NCBI GenBank assembly: GCA_963757805.1
Contig: CAVWSM010000020.1
Coordinates: 1 to 64,000 of the forward strand
DNA from: CAVWSM01 sp963757805
Lineage (GTDB): Bacteria; Actinomycetota; Actinomycetes; Jiangellales; Jiangellaceae
Length of the DNA stretch: 64,000 nucleotides
Reading direction: 5' to 3'
Positions 45,038-53,709 of the stretch are shown in pieces. Both the position numbers and the translations under genes were made by a program. The notes under the pieces were generated by a model. It was not told the DNA's origin. It worked only from the letters and a program-made list of their open reading frames with translations, and searched no databases. Numbering within the stretch: the first letter of the stretch is position 1; every line of letters begins with the position of its first letter.

Positions 45038-45967
45038 CTAAGACGAGCGTCTCGCTACCTGGGCCAGATGTTCGCGGACCAGCTCAGTGACGAGATCTGG
45101 CCGCTCCATCATCGCGACGTGCCCGCTGCTCGGCAGGTGGGTGAGCTGCACCGACGGCAGCGTCGAGCGCCACTGCCGGCTCGCCTCCGCCACCAGCCGG
45201 TCCCGGCCCCCGTAGACGACGCGTACGGGCATCGTGAGCCTCGACACGTCCCGCCACACGGGCCATGGCCACAGGTACGCACCGACGAGGGAGCGAAGCG
45301 TGCCCAGGAACACCTCGCTGGCGTACGGCTGGGCATTGAGCAGCCGGCGTTCGGCGACCGCAATCTCGAACCACTCGGGGTCGATCCGCTCCGGCTCGCC
45401 GTATATCACTGACGCGATCCGGCGCAACACCGCCTCCGGCTCGGCTGCCGCGCTGCGCGCCAGCGTGCGCTCACCCAGCCGTGGCAGGGCCATCAGTCCG
45501 AGCAGCGCCGCGTCGCGCGGTACCCGCGCCAACCGCGGCATCGCCGGCGAGATGAGCAGCAGCGAACGCACGGCATCGGGCCTGCGCGCGGCAACCAGCA
45601 CCGAGACCAGCCCGCCCATCGAGTTGGCCACGACGTGTACGGGCTCGCGGTGCGCTGCTTGCAAGTAGGCCGCCAAGGCGATCGCGTGCGAGGTGACCGT
45701 GTGTCCGTCGCGCGGTGGCGATGACCCGTACCCCGGTAGGTCGATCGCGTACGCGTCGACGTCGGTGCGCAGCCGGGACGCCAGCGGGCCCCAGTTGATC
45801 GCCGACCCTCCGAGTCCGTGCACCAGCACGACGGTCGGAGCCCCTGGCGGCGCGGACGTCGGCGCGTGCCGTACGTGGACCGGCCCGGCCGGCGTATCCA
45901 CGAGTGATCCCGGCCACCAGTGCAGCGACGGATGCAGGTCCGGCGTGTCGCGCACGGTAACGTCCAC
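45038..45967 (-). CDS. Alpha/beta-hydrolase
   Basis: A 309-residue hydrolase. Oxyanion-hole region VVLVHGLGGSAINWGPLASR, strand end IDLPGYGSS, nucleophile elbow VANSMGGLVSVLVAA (Ser), late acid in VVYGGRDRLV and catalytic His in PSSGHVAMMERPDLV. The GTG at 45,967 starts 91 bp from the divergent HTH-MurA gene and its palindrome, so both may share control. Substrate unknown; the position resembles the lipase/hydrolase next to moeZ in related actinobacteria. Confidence 0.85.
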   Translation of the reverse strand: MDVTVRDTPDLHPSLHWWPGSLVDTPAGPVHVRHAPTSAPPGAPTVVLVHGLGGSAINWGPLASRLRTDVDAYAIDLPGYGSSPPRDGHTVTSHAIALAAYLQAAHREPVHVVANSMGGLVSVLVAARRPDAVRSLLLISPAMPRLARVPRDAALLGLMALPRLGERTLARSAAAEPEAVLRRIASVIYGEPERIDPEWFEIAVAERRLLNAQPYASEVFLGTLRSLVGAYLWPWPVWRDVSRLTMPVRVVYGGRDRLVAEASRQWRSTLPSVQLTHLPSSGHVAMMERPDLVTELVREHLAQVARRSS

Positions 45968-46027
45968 CCCGCCGATGATAGAAAGGCATACGGGGGACAC
46001 GCCGAGACTAATCGCCCGATTCGGCTC

Positions 46028-46045
46028 TATCTCATATATGAGATA
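46028..46045. promoter_or_regulatory. Perfect 18-bp palindrome, probable operator
   Basis: TATCTCATATATGAGATA is perfectly self-complementary and AT-rich within GC-rich surroundings. It lies 12 bp before the GTG of the XRE-MurA gene, inside the divergent region shared with the alpha/beta-hydrolase. The HTH in XRE-MurA is a natural candidate to bind it. Confidence 0.75.
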
Positions 46046-46057
46046 CCGTCGTCCATC

Positions 46058-47587
46058 GTGACTACGGAGTACCTCGGCAAGATCGGCTCGCTCATCCGGG
46101 ATGCCCGGCGGCATCGCGGGCTCACCCAGACGGAGCTGGCTCGGGTGCTGGGCACCAGCCAGAGCGCAGTAAACCGCATCGAGCGTGGCCACCAGAACCT
46201 CAGTCTCGAAATGCTCGCGCGCATCGGCTCGGCCCTCGACAGCGAGATCGTCTCGCTGGGCGCGTCCGGCCCGATGCACCTGCGCGTCCACGGCGGTGTG
46301 ACCCTGTCGGGCGCGATCGACGTCAAGACGAGCAAGAACGCCGCTGTTGCGCTGCTTTGCGCCAGCCTCCTGACCAGCGGCCGCACGGTGCTCCGCCGGC
46401 TCGCTCGCATCGAAGAGGTCAACCGCATCCTCGAGGTCCTCGCCAGCATCGGCATGCGCACCCGTTGGATCAACGGCGGCACCGACCTCGAGCTCGTGCC
46501 ACCCGCCCGTCTCGACCTCGCAGCGATGGACATCGAGGCCGCGCGGCGCACCCGCAGCATGCTGCTGCTGCTCGGCCCGCTGATGCACCTCGAGGACGAC
46601 TTCCAGCTGCCGTACGCCGGTGGCTGCGACCTCGGCACCCGCACGGTCGAACCACACCTGGTGGCACTGCGCCCGTTCGGCATGCAGGTCAAGGCAACTG
46701 GCGGCTTCTACCGCGCAACCCTGGACCGCAGCATCAGCCCAATGCGACCGATCATCCTCACCGAGCGCGGGGACACCGTCACCGAGAACGCGCTGCTCGC
46801 TGCCGCCCGGCACCCCGGCGTGACCGTGATCCGCAACGCGAGCCCCAACTACATGGTCCAGGACGTCTGCTTCTTCCTGGAGAAGCTGGGCGTGCAGATC
46901 GACGGCATCGGCACGACGACACTCACCGTGCACGGTGTCCAAGAGATCACCGCCGACGTCGACTACACCCCCTCGGAAGACCCGGTCGAGGCGATGAGCC
47001 TGTTGTCGGCCGCCATCGTCACCGGCTCCGAGATCACGGTGCGCCGCGCGCCGATCGAGTTCCTCGAGATCGAGCTCGCCATCCTCGAGGAGATGGGCCT
47101 CGACTACGATCGCAGCGCGGAGTACCCCGCCGACAACGGCCACACTCGACTCGTCGACCTCACAACGCGGCCCTCGCAGTTGAAGGCGCCGATCGACAAA
47201 ATTCACCCGATGCCGTTCCCAGGGCTCAACATCGACAACCTGCCCTTCTTTGCGGTTATCGCGGCCACCGCGCAAGGCTCGACGCTGATCCACGACTGGG
47301 TCTACGAGAACCGGGCCATCCACCTGACCGAGCTCAACAAGCTCGGCGGTCGGGTCAGCCTGCTCGACCCGCACCGCATCTCCGTCGAGGGCCCGACCCG
47401 CTGGCGCGGCGCCGAGCTGATCTGCCCACCGGCACTACGACCCGCTGTCGTCATCCTGCTCGCGATGCTGGCCGCCAAGGGGACGTCCGTGCTGCGCAAC
47501 GTCTACGTCATCGACCGCGGGTACGAGGACCTTGCCCAGCGGCTGAGCTCCCTCGGCGCTGGCATCGAGTCGTTCCGCGACATCTGA
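46058..47587 (+). CDS. XRE HTH domain fused to MurA-like enolpyruvyl transferase
   Basis: A 509-residue fusion. Residues 1-70 are a Cro/C1-type DNA-binding domain (LIRDARRHRGLTQTELARVL, SQSAVNRIERGHQNLSLEML). From about 78 follows a full EPSP/MurA fold: GAIDVKTSKNAAVALLCASL with the Lys-Asn pair, then GGCDLGTRTVEPHLVALRPF, which keeps the position of the MurA catalytic cysteine, and PSEDPVEAMSLLSAAIVTGS. The last block is HDWVYENRAIHLTELNKLGG. Fusions of this kind occur in actinobacteria beside a normal murA. The catalytic residues look intact, so it may sense or make UDP-GlcNAc-enolpyruvate while regulating through the palindrome upstream. Confidence 0.85.
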   Translation: MTTEYLGKIGSLIRDARRHRGLTQTELARVLGTSQSAVNRIERGHQNLSLEMLARIGSALDSEIVSLGASGPMHLRVHGGVTLSGAIDVKTSKNAAVALLCASLLTSGRTVLRRLARIEEVNRILEVLASIGMRTRWINGGTDLELVPPARLDLAAMDIEAARRTRSMLLLLGPLMHLEDDFQLPYAGGCDLGTRTVEPHLVALRPFGMQVKATGGFYRATLDRSISPMRPIILTERGDTVTENALLAAARHPGVTVIRNASPNYMVQDVCFFLEKLGVQIDGIGTTTLTVHGVQEITADVDYTPSEDPVEAMSLLSAAIVTGSEITVRRAPIEFLEIELAILEEMGLDYDRSAEYPADNGHTRLVDLTTRPSQLKAPIDKIHPMPFPGLNIDNLPFFAVIAATAQGSTLIHDWVYENRAIHLTELNKLGGRVSLLDPHRISVEGPTRWRGAELICPPALRPAVVILLAMLAAKGTSVLRNVYVIDRGYEDLAQRLSSLGAGIESFRDI

Positions 47588-47600
47588 GTAGCCTGGTGCG

Positions 47601-47837
47601 GTGACCGATCGCCAGCCACCCGCACCTGAAGTCGCCGAGGTCGACGTGCCGGAGCCGCCTGACGAGGTGGACGTGAGCATCGACCTGGAGGCGCCGGAGG
47701 CCGACACCGCCGAGCAGCTCCGCACGCTGATCGAGGATGACGACGAGACCGCGCCCGACCTGCCGCTCGACGCCGATCCCGCCGATGTGACCGAGCAGCG
47801 ACGCGTCGTGGCCTACGACGAGGACGACTACCGCTGA
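47601..47837 (+). CDS. Small acidic actinobacterial protein
   Basis: A 78-residue protein with no membrane segment and strongly acidic composition (VAEVDVPEPPDEVDVSIDLE, LIEDDDETAPDLPLDADPAD, ending RVVAYDEDDYR). Probably disordered. It starts 13 bp after the HTH-MurA stop, so the two are likely co-transcribed. I recall similar short acidic proteins before the TetR gene in related genomes, but no function. Confidence 0.6.
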   Translation: MTDRQPPAPEVAEVDVPEPPDEVDVSIDLEAPEADTAEQLRTLIEDDDETAPDLPLDADPADVTEQRRVVAYDEDDYR

Positions 47838-47895
47838 TTTCCTGCCGCCGCCGGGTAGCATCCGCCCAACACTCCTGACGACCCGAGGAGCCGAG

Positions 47896-48540
47896 GTGAC
47901 CAGCTCGCCCGCCGCGATGCCCAGGGGCGTACGGCTGCCGCGCGGCGCTCGTCGCCTCCAGCTGCTCGGCGCGGCCGAGGAGGTCTTCGTCGCCAACGGC
48001 TACCACAACGCGGCGATGGACGACATCGCCGGCCGGGCCGGGGTCAGCAAGCCCGTGCTCTACCAGCACTTTCCTGGCAAGCTCGACCTCTATCTCGCAC
48101 TGCTCGATCGGGCTGCCGACGCCCTGCTGGGACGCATTCGCGAGGCGCTCGCGTCGACCAGCGACAACAAGCAGCGCGTGGCCGCCACCATGCAGGCCTA
48201 CTTCGACTTCATCGATGACCCGTCTGGCGTCGCCCGGCTGCTGTTCGACAATGACCTGACCAGTGAGGAAGCGGTCACCGCCCGGCTCGACCGGCTCACG
48301 CACGAGTGCGCGGTCGACATCGCGGCCGTCATCGCCGAGGACACCGGGCTGTCCCACGACGAGTCGATGCTCCTGGCCGTCGCGCTCGTCGGCCAGGCGC
48401 AGGTCTCCGCGCGCTACTGGCTGCAGTACGGCCGTGGGCTGTCCCGCGAGCACGCCGCCGCACTCGTCTCGACCCTCGGCTGGCGGGGCATTCGCGGGTT
48501 CCCGCGCCGCGACGGGGAGCCGGCTGCCCCCACCGCGTGA
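47896..48540 (+). CDS. TetR-family transcriptional regulator
   Basis: A 214-residue regulator. The N-terminal HTH reads RRLQLLGAAEEVFVANGYHN, AAMDDIAGRAGVSKPVLYQH and FPGKLDLYLALLDR. The remaining helices form the ligand and dimer domain. It corresponds by position to Rv3208 in M. tuberculosis, next to the DUF3107 gene. The stop codon lies within a 15-bp hairpin arm at 48,534-48,591, which probably ends transcription. Confidence 0.88.
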   Translation: MTSSPAAMPRGVRLPRGARRLQLLGAAEEVFVANGYHNAAMDDIAGRAGVSKPVLYQHFPGKLDLYLALLDRAADALLGRIREALASTSDNKQRVAATMQAYFDFIDDPSGVARLLFDNDLTSEEAVTARLDRLTHECAVDIAAVIAEDTGLSHDESMLLAVALVGQAQVSARYWLQYGRGLSREHAAALVSTLGWRGIRGFPRRDGEPAAPTA

Positions 48541-48591
48541 TCATGAAGGATCGCCCGTGCTCTGACGCGGAGGATGCTTCATGATCACGCG
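48534..48591. repeat. 15-bp perfect hairpin with GATCATGAAG arms
   Basis: CGCGTGATCATGAAG (48,534-48,548) pairs perfectly with CTTCATGATCACGCG (48,577-48,591) around a 28-nt loop. The left arm holds the TetR stop codon. The arm core TGATCATGAAGGATC recurs in the hairpin at 58,175-58,228. Confidence 0.75.
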
Positions 48592-48699
48592 GGCCTTGTC
48601 GGGACCGCTGTTCGCCCTCGGCGTGCAGGCCGACGCTGCCCGCGCGACTACGCGTACGCTCGAACGCGGCAGGTGACGGCATCGTTGAAAGGGTTCCGC

Positions 48700-48924
48700 G
48701 TGGAGGTCAAGATCGGCGTCCAGAACGCTGCTCGCGAGATCGTGGTCGAGAGCACCCTCTCCCCAGACGAGGTGGAGAAGGCGGTTGCCGCCGCTCTGTC
48801 CAAGGATGGCGTGCTCACGCTGACCGACGAGAAGGGCCGTCGGGTCGTCGTGCCTGCGGCCAAGCTCGCGTACGTGGAGATCGGCGAGCCGATCGAGCGT
48901 CGGGTTGGCTTCGGCGCGATCTAG
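48700..48924 (+). CDS. DUF3107 protein (TB9.4-like)
   Basis: A 74-residue protein conserved in actinobacteria as Rv3208A. It starts VEVKIGVQNAAREIVVESTL and ends AKLAYVEIGEPIERRVGFGA. I chose the GTG at 48,700, preceded by AAAGGG at 6 nt. The function is unknown. It stands between the TetR gene and the ferritin-like gene, the usual actinobacterial order. Confidence 0.85.
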   Translation: MEVKIGVQNAAREIVVESTLSPDEVEKAVAAALSKDGVLTLTDEKGRRVVVPAAKLAYVEIGEPIERRVGFGAI

Positions 48925-48971
48925 CCTCTTCGCGCCCCGCCAAGTCCGCGCAAACTGGAGTGGGCGACCCC

Positions 48972-49658
48972 TCAGGCGGCCAGCCCCAACGCCGCCATGC
49001 GCCGGGTGTGGTTCTCCGTGATCCGGGTGAACACCCGGCTGATCTCCGACAGATCGGCGTCAAACATCCCGAGCCCCTGCACCACGATCGCGGTGAGCTC
49101 CGCTCGCTCCATTGCGACCCACTGCGCCTGGGCGATTGCCTCGCCGACAAGCCGCCGCCCCCACAGCGCAAGCCGGCCCGCAAGTAGCGGTTCCTGCGCG
49201 ATCAGTGCCTTGACCCGGTCGACGACGAACACGGAGTGGCCCGTGTCGTCAAGGACGGTGAGCACGAGTTCGCGCGTCTGAGGGTCGAGCCCGGTCGCCA
49301 CTTCGCGGTAGAAGTCGGCGGCGATCCCGTCGCCGATGTAGGCCTTGACCAGGCCCTCGGGCCAGTCCCTGGGCTGGGTGTGCTCGTGAAACGCAGCGAC
49401 CGCGTCGGCGAACGGCGCCATCGCCTTGTCGACGCTGGCTCCGAGCTCTTCGAGTCGCGCCTTCAGCAGCGCATAGTGGCCGTACTCGGCACTGGCCATC
49501 GCCGCCAGCTCGGCCTTGTCGGAGGTCGTTGGAGCCAGTCCGGCGTCTCGGCCGAGCTGCTCGAATGCGGTCAGCTCGCCGCGGGCCAGCACGCCGAGGA
49601 GGTCGATGACCCCCGCCCGGTACTCCGGGTCGGACAGGTCGGGCGTCGTCGCAGTCAC
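48972..49658 (-). CDS. Ferritin-like fold protein (MiaE-like)
   Basis: A 228-residue four-helix protein. Helices with iron-ligand-like residues are VLARGELTAFEQLGRDAG, MASAEYGHYALLKARLEELG, KAYIGDGIAADFYREVATGL and LDDTGHSVFVVDRVKALIAQ. This matches the diiron ferritin-like class annotated in actinobacteria as ferritin-like or tRNA-hydroxylase-like (Rv3210c position). Whether it hydroxylates a substrate is not known. I chose GTG 49,658. It is divergent from the DEAD-box helicase gene. Confidence 0.8.
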   Translation of the reverse strand: MTATTPDLSDPEYRAGVIDLLGVLARGELTAFEQLGRDAGLAPTTSDKAELAAMASAEYGHYALLKARLEELGASVDKAMAPFADAVAAFHEHTQPRDWPEGLVKAYIGDGIAADFYREVATGLDPQTRELVLTVLDDTGHSVFVVDRVKALIAQEPLLAGRLALWGRRLVGEAIAQAQWVAMERAELTAIVVQGLGMFDADLSEISRVFTRITENHTRRMAALGLAA

Positions 49659-49814
49659 GGCGCTGAGCGTAGCCGCGCCGCGGCGCTGGCGGGAGCGGAC
49701 CGACCGGGCCGGTAGACTGGAGAACGAGAATTGCGCGCCCGCACTGTTCGGTCGGATTTCTGACGTATCGGATTTGTAAACCGGACTTGTGCACCGAGGA
49801 GCGCGCCCAACGAC

Positions 49815-51290
49815 ATGAGGCGAATCGCCCTGAGCACATTCCGCGAGCTCGGAGTGCTTCCCTCGATCACCGAAGCGCTCGAGCGCGTCGGGATCGTGGA
49901 AGCCTTTCCGATCCAAGAGATGACCCTGCCGGTAGCCCTCACCGGCGCCGACCTGATCGGCCAGGCCCGCACGGGCACTGGCAAGACCTTCGCCTTCTCG
50001 ATCCCGCTCCTGCAGCGCATCGTGACGCCCGACGAGCGCGACTACACCACCATCGTGGAGCCCGGCAAGCCGCAGGCACTTGTCGTCGTCCCGACCCGTG
50101 AGCTGGCGGTCCAGGTGACCGGCGACCTCGAGACCTGCTCGACGGTGCGCCGCGCCCGCATCCTCACCCTTTACGGCGGTCGCGCGTACGAGCCACAGGT
50201 GGCGACCCTCCGGGCCGGGGTCGACGTGGTCGTGGGCACCCCGGGCCGGCTGCTGGACCTGTCTCAGCAGGGTGAGCTGGATCTCAGCCACGTCAAGGTG
50301 CTCGTGCTCGACGAGGCCGACGAGATGCTCGACCTCGGCTTCCTCCCCGACGTGGAGAAGCTCATCGGGCTCACCTCTGAGCTGCGGCAGACCATGCTCT
50401 TCAGCGCGACGATGCCCGGTGCGGTCGTCTCGCTGGCCCGCACCTACATGCGCCATCCGGTCAACGTGCGCGCCGAGTCTGCCGACGACACCCAGACAGT
50501 TCCGACCACGGCGCAGTTTGTCTACCGGGTGCACGCGCTCGACAAGGAACAGCTGGTCGCCAAGCTCCTGCAGGCCGAGGGCCGCGGCCTGGCGATGATC
50601 TTCTGCCGGACCAAGCGCCAGTGCCAGCGCGTCGCCGACGAGCTCAGCGCCCGCGGTTTCGCGGCAGCGGCCGTCCACGGTGACCTCGGTCAGGGCGCGC
50701 GCGAGCAGGCACTGCGCGCGTTTCGGTCCGGCAAGGTCGACGTGCTCGTCGCGACCGACGTCGCGGCCCGCGGCATCGACGTCGAGGGTGTGACCCACGT
50801 CGTCAACTACAGCTGTCCCGAGGATGAGAAGACCTACCTGCACCGCATCGGCCGCACGGGCCGTGCGGGGGCATCCGGCGTCGCGGTCACTTTCGTCGAC
50901 TGGGAGGACCTCGCGCGCTGGCAGATGATCAACAAGGCCCTCGACCTCCCCTACCCCGACCCGGCCGAGACCTACTCGACGAGCGAGCACTACTTCCATG
51001 ACCTCGGCATCCCGGCCGACGCCACGGGTGTGCTGCCCAAGGCGGCCCGCACGCGTGCCGGGCTCGACGCCGAGCGGCTCGAGGACCTCGGCGAGCCCGG
51101 CGGCGACCGTCGGCGCAGTCGCAACGCGAGTGGTGGACGGCCGCGCCGTGGACAGTCCGGCTCCGGTCGCAGCAGCGCGCAGCCGACCGCAGCGTCGGCG
51201 GCTGATGGTGAGGCCGCGGCACCACGCAAACGCCCCGCCGGTACCCGGCGGCGCACCCGGCGCGGGCAGGAGACCCGCCCGTCGGAGTGA
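49815..51290 (+). CDS. rhlE: DEAD-box RNA helicase (RhlE-like)
   Basis: A 491-residue ATP-dependent RNA helicase. Q motif EAFPIQEMTLPVAL, motif I GQARTGTGKTFAFSIPLLQR, Ia VVVPTRELAVQV, II VLVLDEADEMLDLGFLPDVE, III FSATMPG, V DVLVATDVAARGIDVEGVTH and VI YLHRIGRTGRAGASG. The tail from about 400 is basic and disordered, Arg/Ser-rich (NASGGRPRRGQSGSGRSSAQ), typical for RNA annealing. It matches Rv3211 in position. The GAGGAG site lies 13 nt before the chosen ATG, somewhat far, so the start may be slightly upstream. Confidence 0.92.
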   Translation: MRRIALSTFRELGVLPSITEALERVGIVEAFPIQEMTLPVALTGADLIGQARTGTGKTFAFSIPLLQRIVTPDERDYTTIVEPGKPQALVVVPTRELAVQVTGDLETCSTVRRARILTLYGGRAYEPQVATLRAGVDVVVGTPGRLLDLSQQGELDLSHVKVLVLDEADEMLDLGFLPDVEKLIGLTSELRQTMLFSATMPGAVVSLARTYMRHPVNVRAESADDTQTVPTTAQFVYRVHALDKEQLVAKLLQAEGRGLAMIFCRTKRQCQRVADELSARGFAAAAVHGDLGQGAREQALRAFRSGKVDVLVATDVAARGIDVEGVTHVVNYSCPEDEKTYLHRIGRTGRAGASGVAVTFVDWEDLARWQMINKALDLPYPDPAETYSTSEHYFHDLGIPADATGVLPKAARTRAGLDAERLEDLGEPGGDRRRSRNASGGRPRRGQSGSGRSSAQPTAASAADGEAAAPRKRPAGTRRRTRRGQETRPSE

Positions 51291-51336
51291 GCAAGGCCAC
51301 GCATCCTCGGGTCTGTCACCCGGATACGGTCACGTC

Positions 51337-52218
51337 GTGAGCACTCCGCGGACGCTGACCCGCCCACCCGCCGTCGAGGCGCGCATGATCGACACCGAGC
51401 GCGGCCGCTTCGCGGCACTGCGGGCGCATGCAGACAAGGCCGGCCGTAGCGGCAGCGTGCTACTGGTGCCCGGCTGGACGGGCAGCAAGGAAGACTTCCT
51501 CGCGGTCCTCCAGCTGCTCGCCGACGCCGGGTTCGACGCCGTCGCGATCGACCAGCGCGGCCAGTACGAGACACCGGCCGCCGACGATGACGACTTCTCC
51601 ATCGACCGGCTGGCCGCAGATCTGGCTGCGATCACGGCGACACTTGACGCCCCGGTGCACCTCGTCGGGCACTCGTTCGGCGGTCTGGTCGCGCGCCGCG
51701 CGGCGCACCGTCATCCCGGCGCCTTCGCATCGCTGACGTTGCTCGACACGGGAGCTGGCGCCCTGCCACCCGAGCGGCATGGCCCGCTGCTTGTCATGGC
51801 AGAGACCATTGCTGAGCATGGCTTGCCCGCAACGTTCGAGGCGAAGCTCGCCTATGACTCGAGCCAGCCCGGCTACGCCGAGCCGGAGCCGCACATCGTC
51901 GAGTTCCTGCGCACAAGGTTCATCGGCAACCATCCCGGCTGCCTTCGCACCATCACCCTGCACCTCACCGAGGCGCCCGATGACATCGGGGTGCACCCCC
52001 CGCTTGGCATCCCGGTGCTGGTGGCGTACGGCGAGAGTGATGACGGCTGGCCGCTTGCCATCCAGAACGACGTGGCTCGCCGACTCGGAGCGTCGGTCAC
52101 CTTGGTCCGCGACGCCGGCCACTCACCCGCAGTCGACCAACCGGAGCAGACTGCCGCAGCACTCGTCGAGTTCTGGGCCAGCACCCACAACGGCGCCCGC
52201 GTCACCCCTCACCATTGA
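51337..52218 (+). CDS. Alpha/beta-hydrolase
   Basis: A 293-residue hydrolase. VLLVPGWTGSKEDFLAVLQL (oxyanion loop), AIDQRGQYETPAADDDDFSI, nucleophile elbow LVGHSFGGLVARRAA (Ser), acid LVAYGESDDGWPLA and histidine VRDAGHSPAVDQPEQTAAAL. I chose GTG 51,337. It follows the helicase by 46 bp on the same strand. Its last 17 bp overlap the convergent marC-like gene. Confidence 0.85.
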   Translation: MSTPRTLTRPPAVEARMIDTERGRFAALRAHADKAGRSGSVLLVPGWTGSKEDFLAVLQLLADAGFDAVAIDQRGQYETPAADDDDFSIDRLAADLAAITATLDAPVHLVGHSFGGLVARRAAHRHPGAFASLTLLDTGAGALPPERHGPLLVMAETIAEHGLPATFEAKLAYDSSQPGYAEPEPHIVEFLRTRFIGNHPGCLRTITLHLTEAPDDIGVHPPLGIPVLVAYGESDDGWPLAIQNDVARRLGASVTLVRDAGHSPAVDQPEQTAAALVEFWASTHNGARVTPHH

Positions 52219-52807
52219 TGAACGCTCGCACCGCGTCGGCCACCAGCTGCACGGCGATCGCCGACAGCAACAAGCCTGCGATGCGCGTGACGAGCAGGAT
52301 GCCGGAGTCACGCAGCAGGCGGTGCAACACAAGCGAGTAGCGCATCGTGAGCCACAGGACGAGGTGCACCGCCACGATGGCCAACGCCACCGCCAACGCC
52401 TCGCTTGCGCCGTCGGTCTGCCGGACGAAGACCATGGTCGCGACGATCGCACCCGGGCCGGCCAGCAGTGGCGTGCCCAACGGGACAAGCGCGATGTTGG
52501 TGCCTTGCACGGCCTCCGGGCTGTCGGCCTTGCCGGTCAGCAACTCGAGTGCAACGAGCAGCAGGAGCAACCCACCCGCCAGTTGCAGCGCGGGCAGGGA
52601 GACATGCAGATAGTCGAGGATCTGCTCTCCGAAGAGGGCGAACACCGTGATGACACCGAGGGCGACAAGCACGGCTTGCCACGCGGCCCTGGAACGCGCC
52701 GCCGCCGGGAGCCCTCCCGTGAGCGCCAGGAAGATAGGGATGGTTCCCGGCGGATCCATGATCACGAACAGCGTGATGAAGACCTCGCCGAACAGCTTGG
52801 CGTCCAC
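52202..52807 (-). CDS. MarC family integral membrane protein
   Basis: A 201-residue protein with six membrane segments. Family features are FITLFVIMDPPGTIPIFLAL at the start, LQLAGGLLLLLVALELL, VPLGTPLLAGPGAIVATMVF and the last helix RIAGLLLSAIAVQLVADAVR. MarC proteins are of uncertain function, despite the name. I chose GTG 52,807. It is 4 bp after the PHP gene on the same strand and co-transcribed with it. Confidence 0.88.
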   Translation of the reverse strand: MDAKLFGEVFITLFVIMDPPGTIPIFLALTGGLPAAARSRAAWQAVLVALGVITVFALFGEQILDYLHVSLPALQLAGGLLLLLVALELLTGKADSPEAVQGTNIALVPLGTPLLAGPGAIVATMVFVRQTDGASEALAVALAIVAVHLVLWLTMRYSLVLHRLLRDSGILLVTRIAGLLLSAIAVQLVADAVRAFINGEG

Positions 52808-52811
52808 GTCG

Positions 52812-53654
52812 CTACCGGGTCCGCGTCTGCGCCTGGGCGCGGAGCCGCTCGAACTGCTCGGGGTCTGTCGTGTTGCGACCGAGCGGGTGATCGGCCTTGC
52901 CCGTGCCGTGGTGGTCGCTCGACCCGGTGATGGCGAGATCGAGCTCGCGCGCCAGGCCACGCAGCCGTACCCTCGTGCCCTCGTCGTGGTCCTCATGGTC
53001 GACCTCGAGCCCGGCGAGCCCGCCGCGTGCGAGCCCCTCGATGACCGTTGGCGTCAACGCGGCACGACTGGACCGCCCCCATGGGTGTGCGAGCACCGGC
53101 ACCCCGCCCGCACCACGGACAAGTCCGATCGCAGCGTCGAGCTCTGGTGCGTGCTTGGGCATGTAGCCGGGCCGCCCCTCCCCCAGCCATTGCGCGAACG
53201 CGTCGGAGCGGTCGGCCACAATCCCCTTTCGTACGAGTGCATCGGCGACGTGCGGACGTCCCACCGCAGCGGCCGAAGCGGCCTCGGCCAGAACGTCGTC
53301 GACGGTGATCGGCACGTTGCGCGCCCTCAGCGCAGCGACAATGCGTTCCGCGCGGTTCATCCGGTCGACCCTGATCTCGAGTAACTCCTCAGCCAACTCC
53401 TCGTCGGTCGGGTCGGGCCAGTAGGCAAGCAGATGCACACCTACCGGGCCGAGTCGCGTCGAGATCTCGATGCCTGGCACCAGCTCGATGCGGTGCTCTT
53501 GCGCGGCGGACGCCGCGGCGTCCCAGCCGGCCACGGTGTCGTGGTCGGTGAGCGCGACGACGTCCAGGCCGGCCTCCGCAGCCTGGCGGATCAGCTCATC
53601 GGGGGGGTCGGTGCCGTCGGACACTGCGCTGTGGGTGTGCAGATCGATGCGCAC
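52812..53654 (-). CDS. PHP-domain phosphoesterase (RNase AM/YciV-like)
   Basis: A 280-residue metal-dependent phosphoesterase. Metal ligands are seen in RIDLHTHSAVSDGTDPPDEL, VVALTDHDTVAGWD, the glutamate in LVPGIEIST, VPVLAHPWGRSS and ITGSSDHHGTGK. YciV-type members remove 5' nucleotides or phosphates from short RNA and pAp. I chose the GTG at 53,654, which has GAGGGG 9-10 nt upstream; the ATG at 53,672 would consume that site. It precedes the MarC gene. Confidence 0.88.
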   Translation of the reverse strand: MRIDLHTHSAVSDGTDPPDELIRQAAEAGLDVVALTDHDTVAGWDAAASAAQEHRIELVPGIEISTRLGPVGVHLLAYWPDPTDEELAEELLEIRVDRMNRAERIVAALRARNVPITVDDVLAEAASAAAVGRPHVADALVRKGIVADRSDAFAQWLGEGRPGYMPKHAPELDAAIGLVRGAGGVPVLAHPWGRSSRAALTPTVIEGLARGGLAGLEVDHEDHDEGTRVRLRGLARELDLAITGSSDHHGTGKADHPLGRNTTDPEQFERLRAQAQTRTR

Positions 53655-53709
53655 GCCGTACGTCCCCCTCATGGGCTTCGAAAAGGTGGCCCGATCGTAT
53701 CGACGCCGG

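Noticed and set aside
45968..47374. Extension of the alpha/beta-hydrolase frame through the MurA gene
   Set aside because: The upstream part is the reverse of the HTH-MurA gene and lacks any fold; the GTG at 45,967 is the reasonable start.
49659..50999. Long extension of the ferritin-like frame into the helicase region
   Set aside because: The extension lies antisense to the DEAD-box gene and reads as low-complexity Asp/His/Val text; the GTG at 49,658 fits the family.
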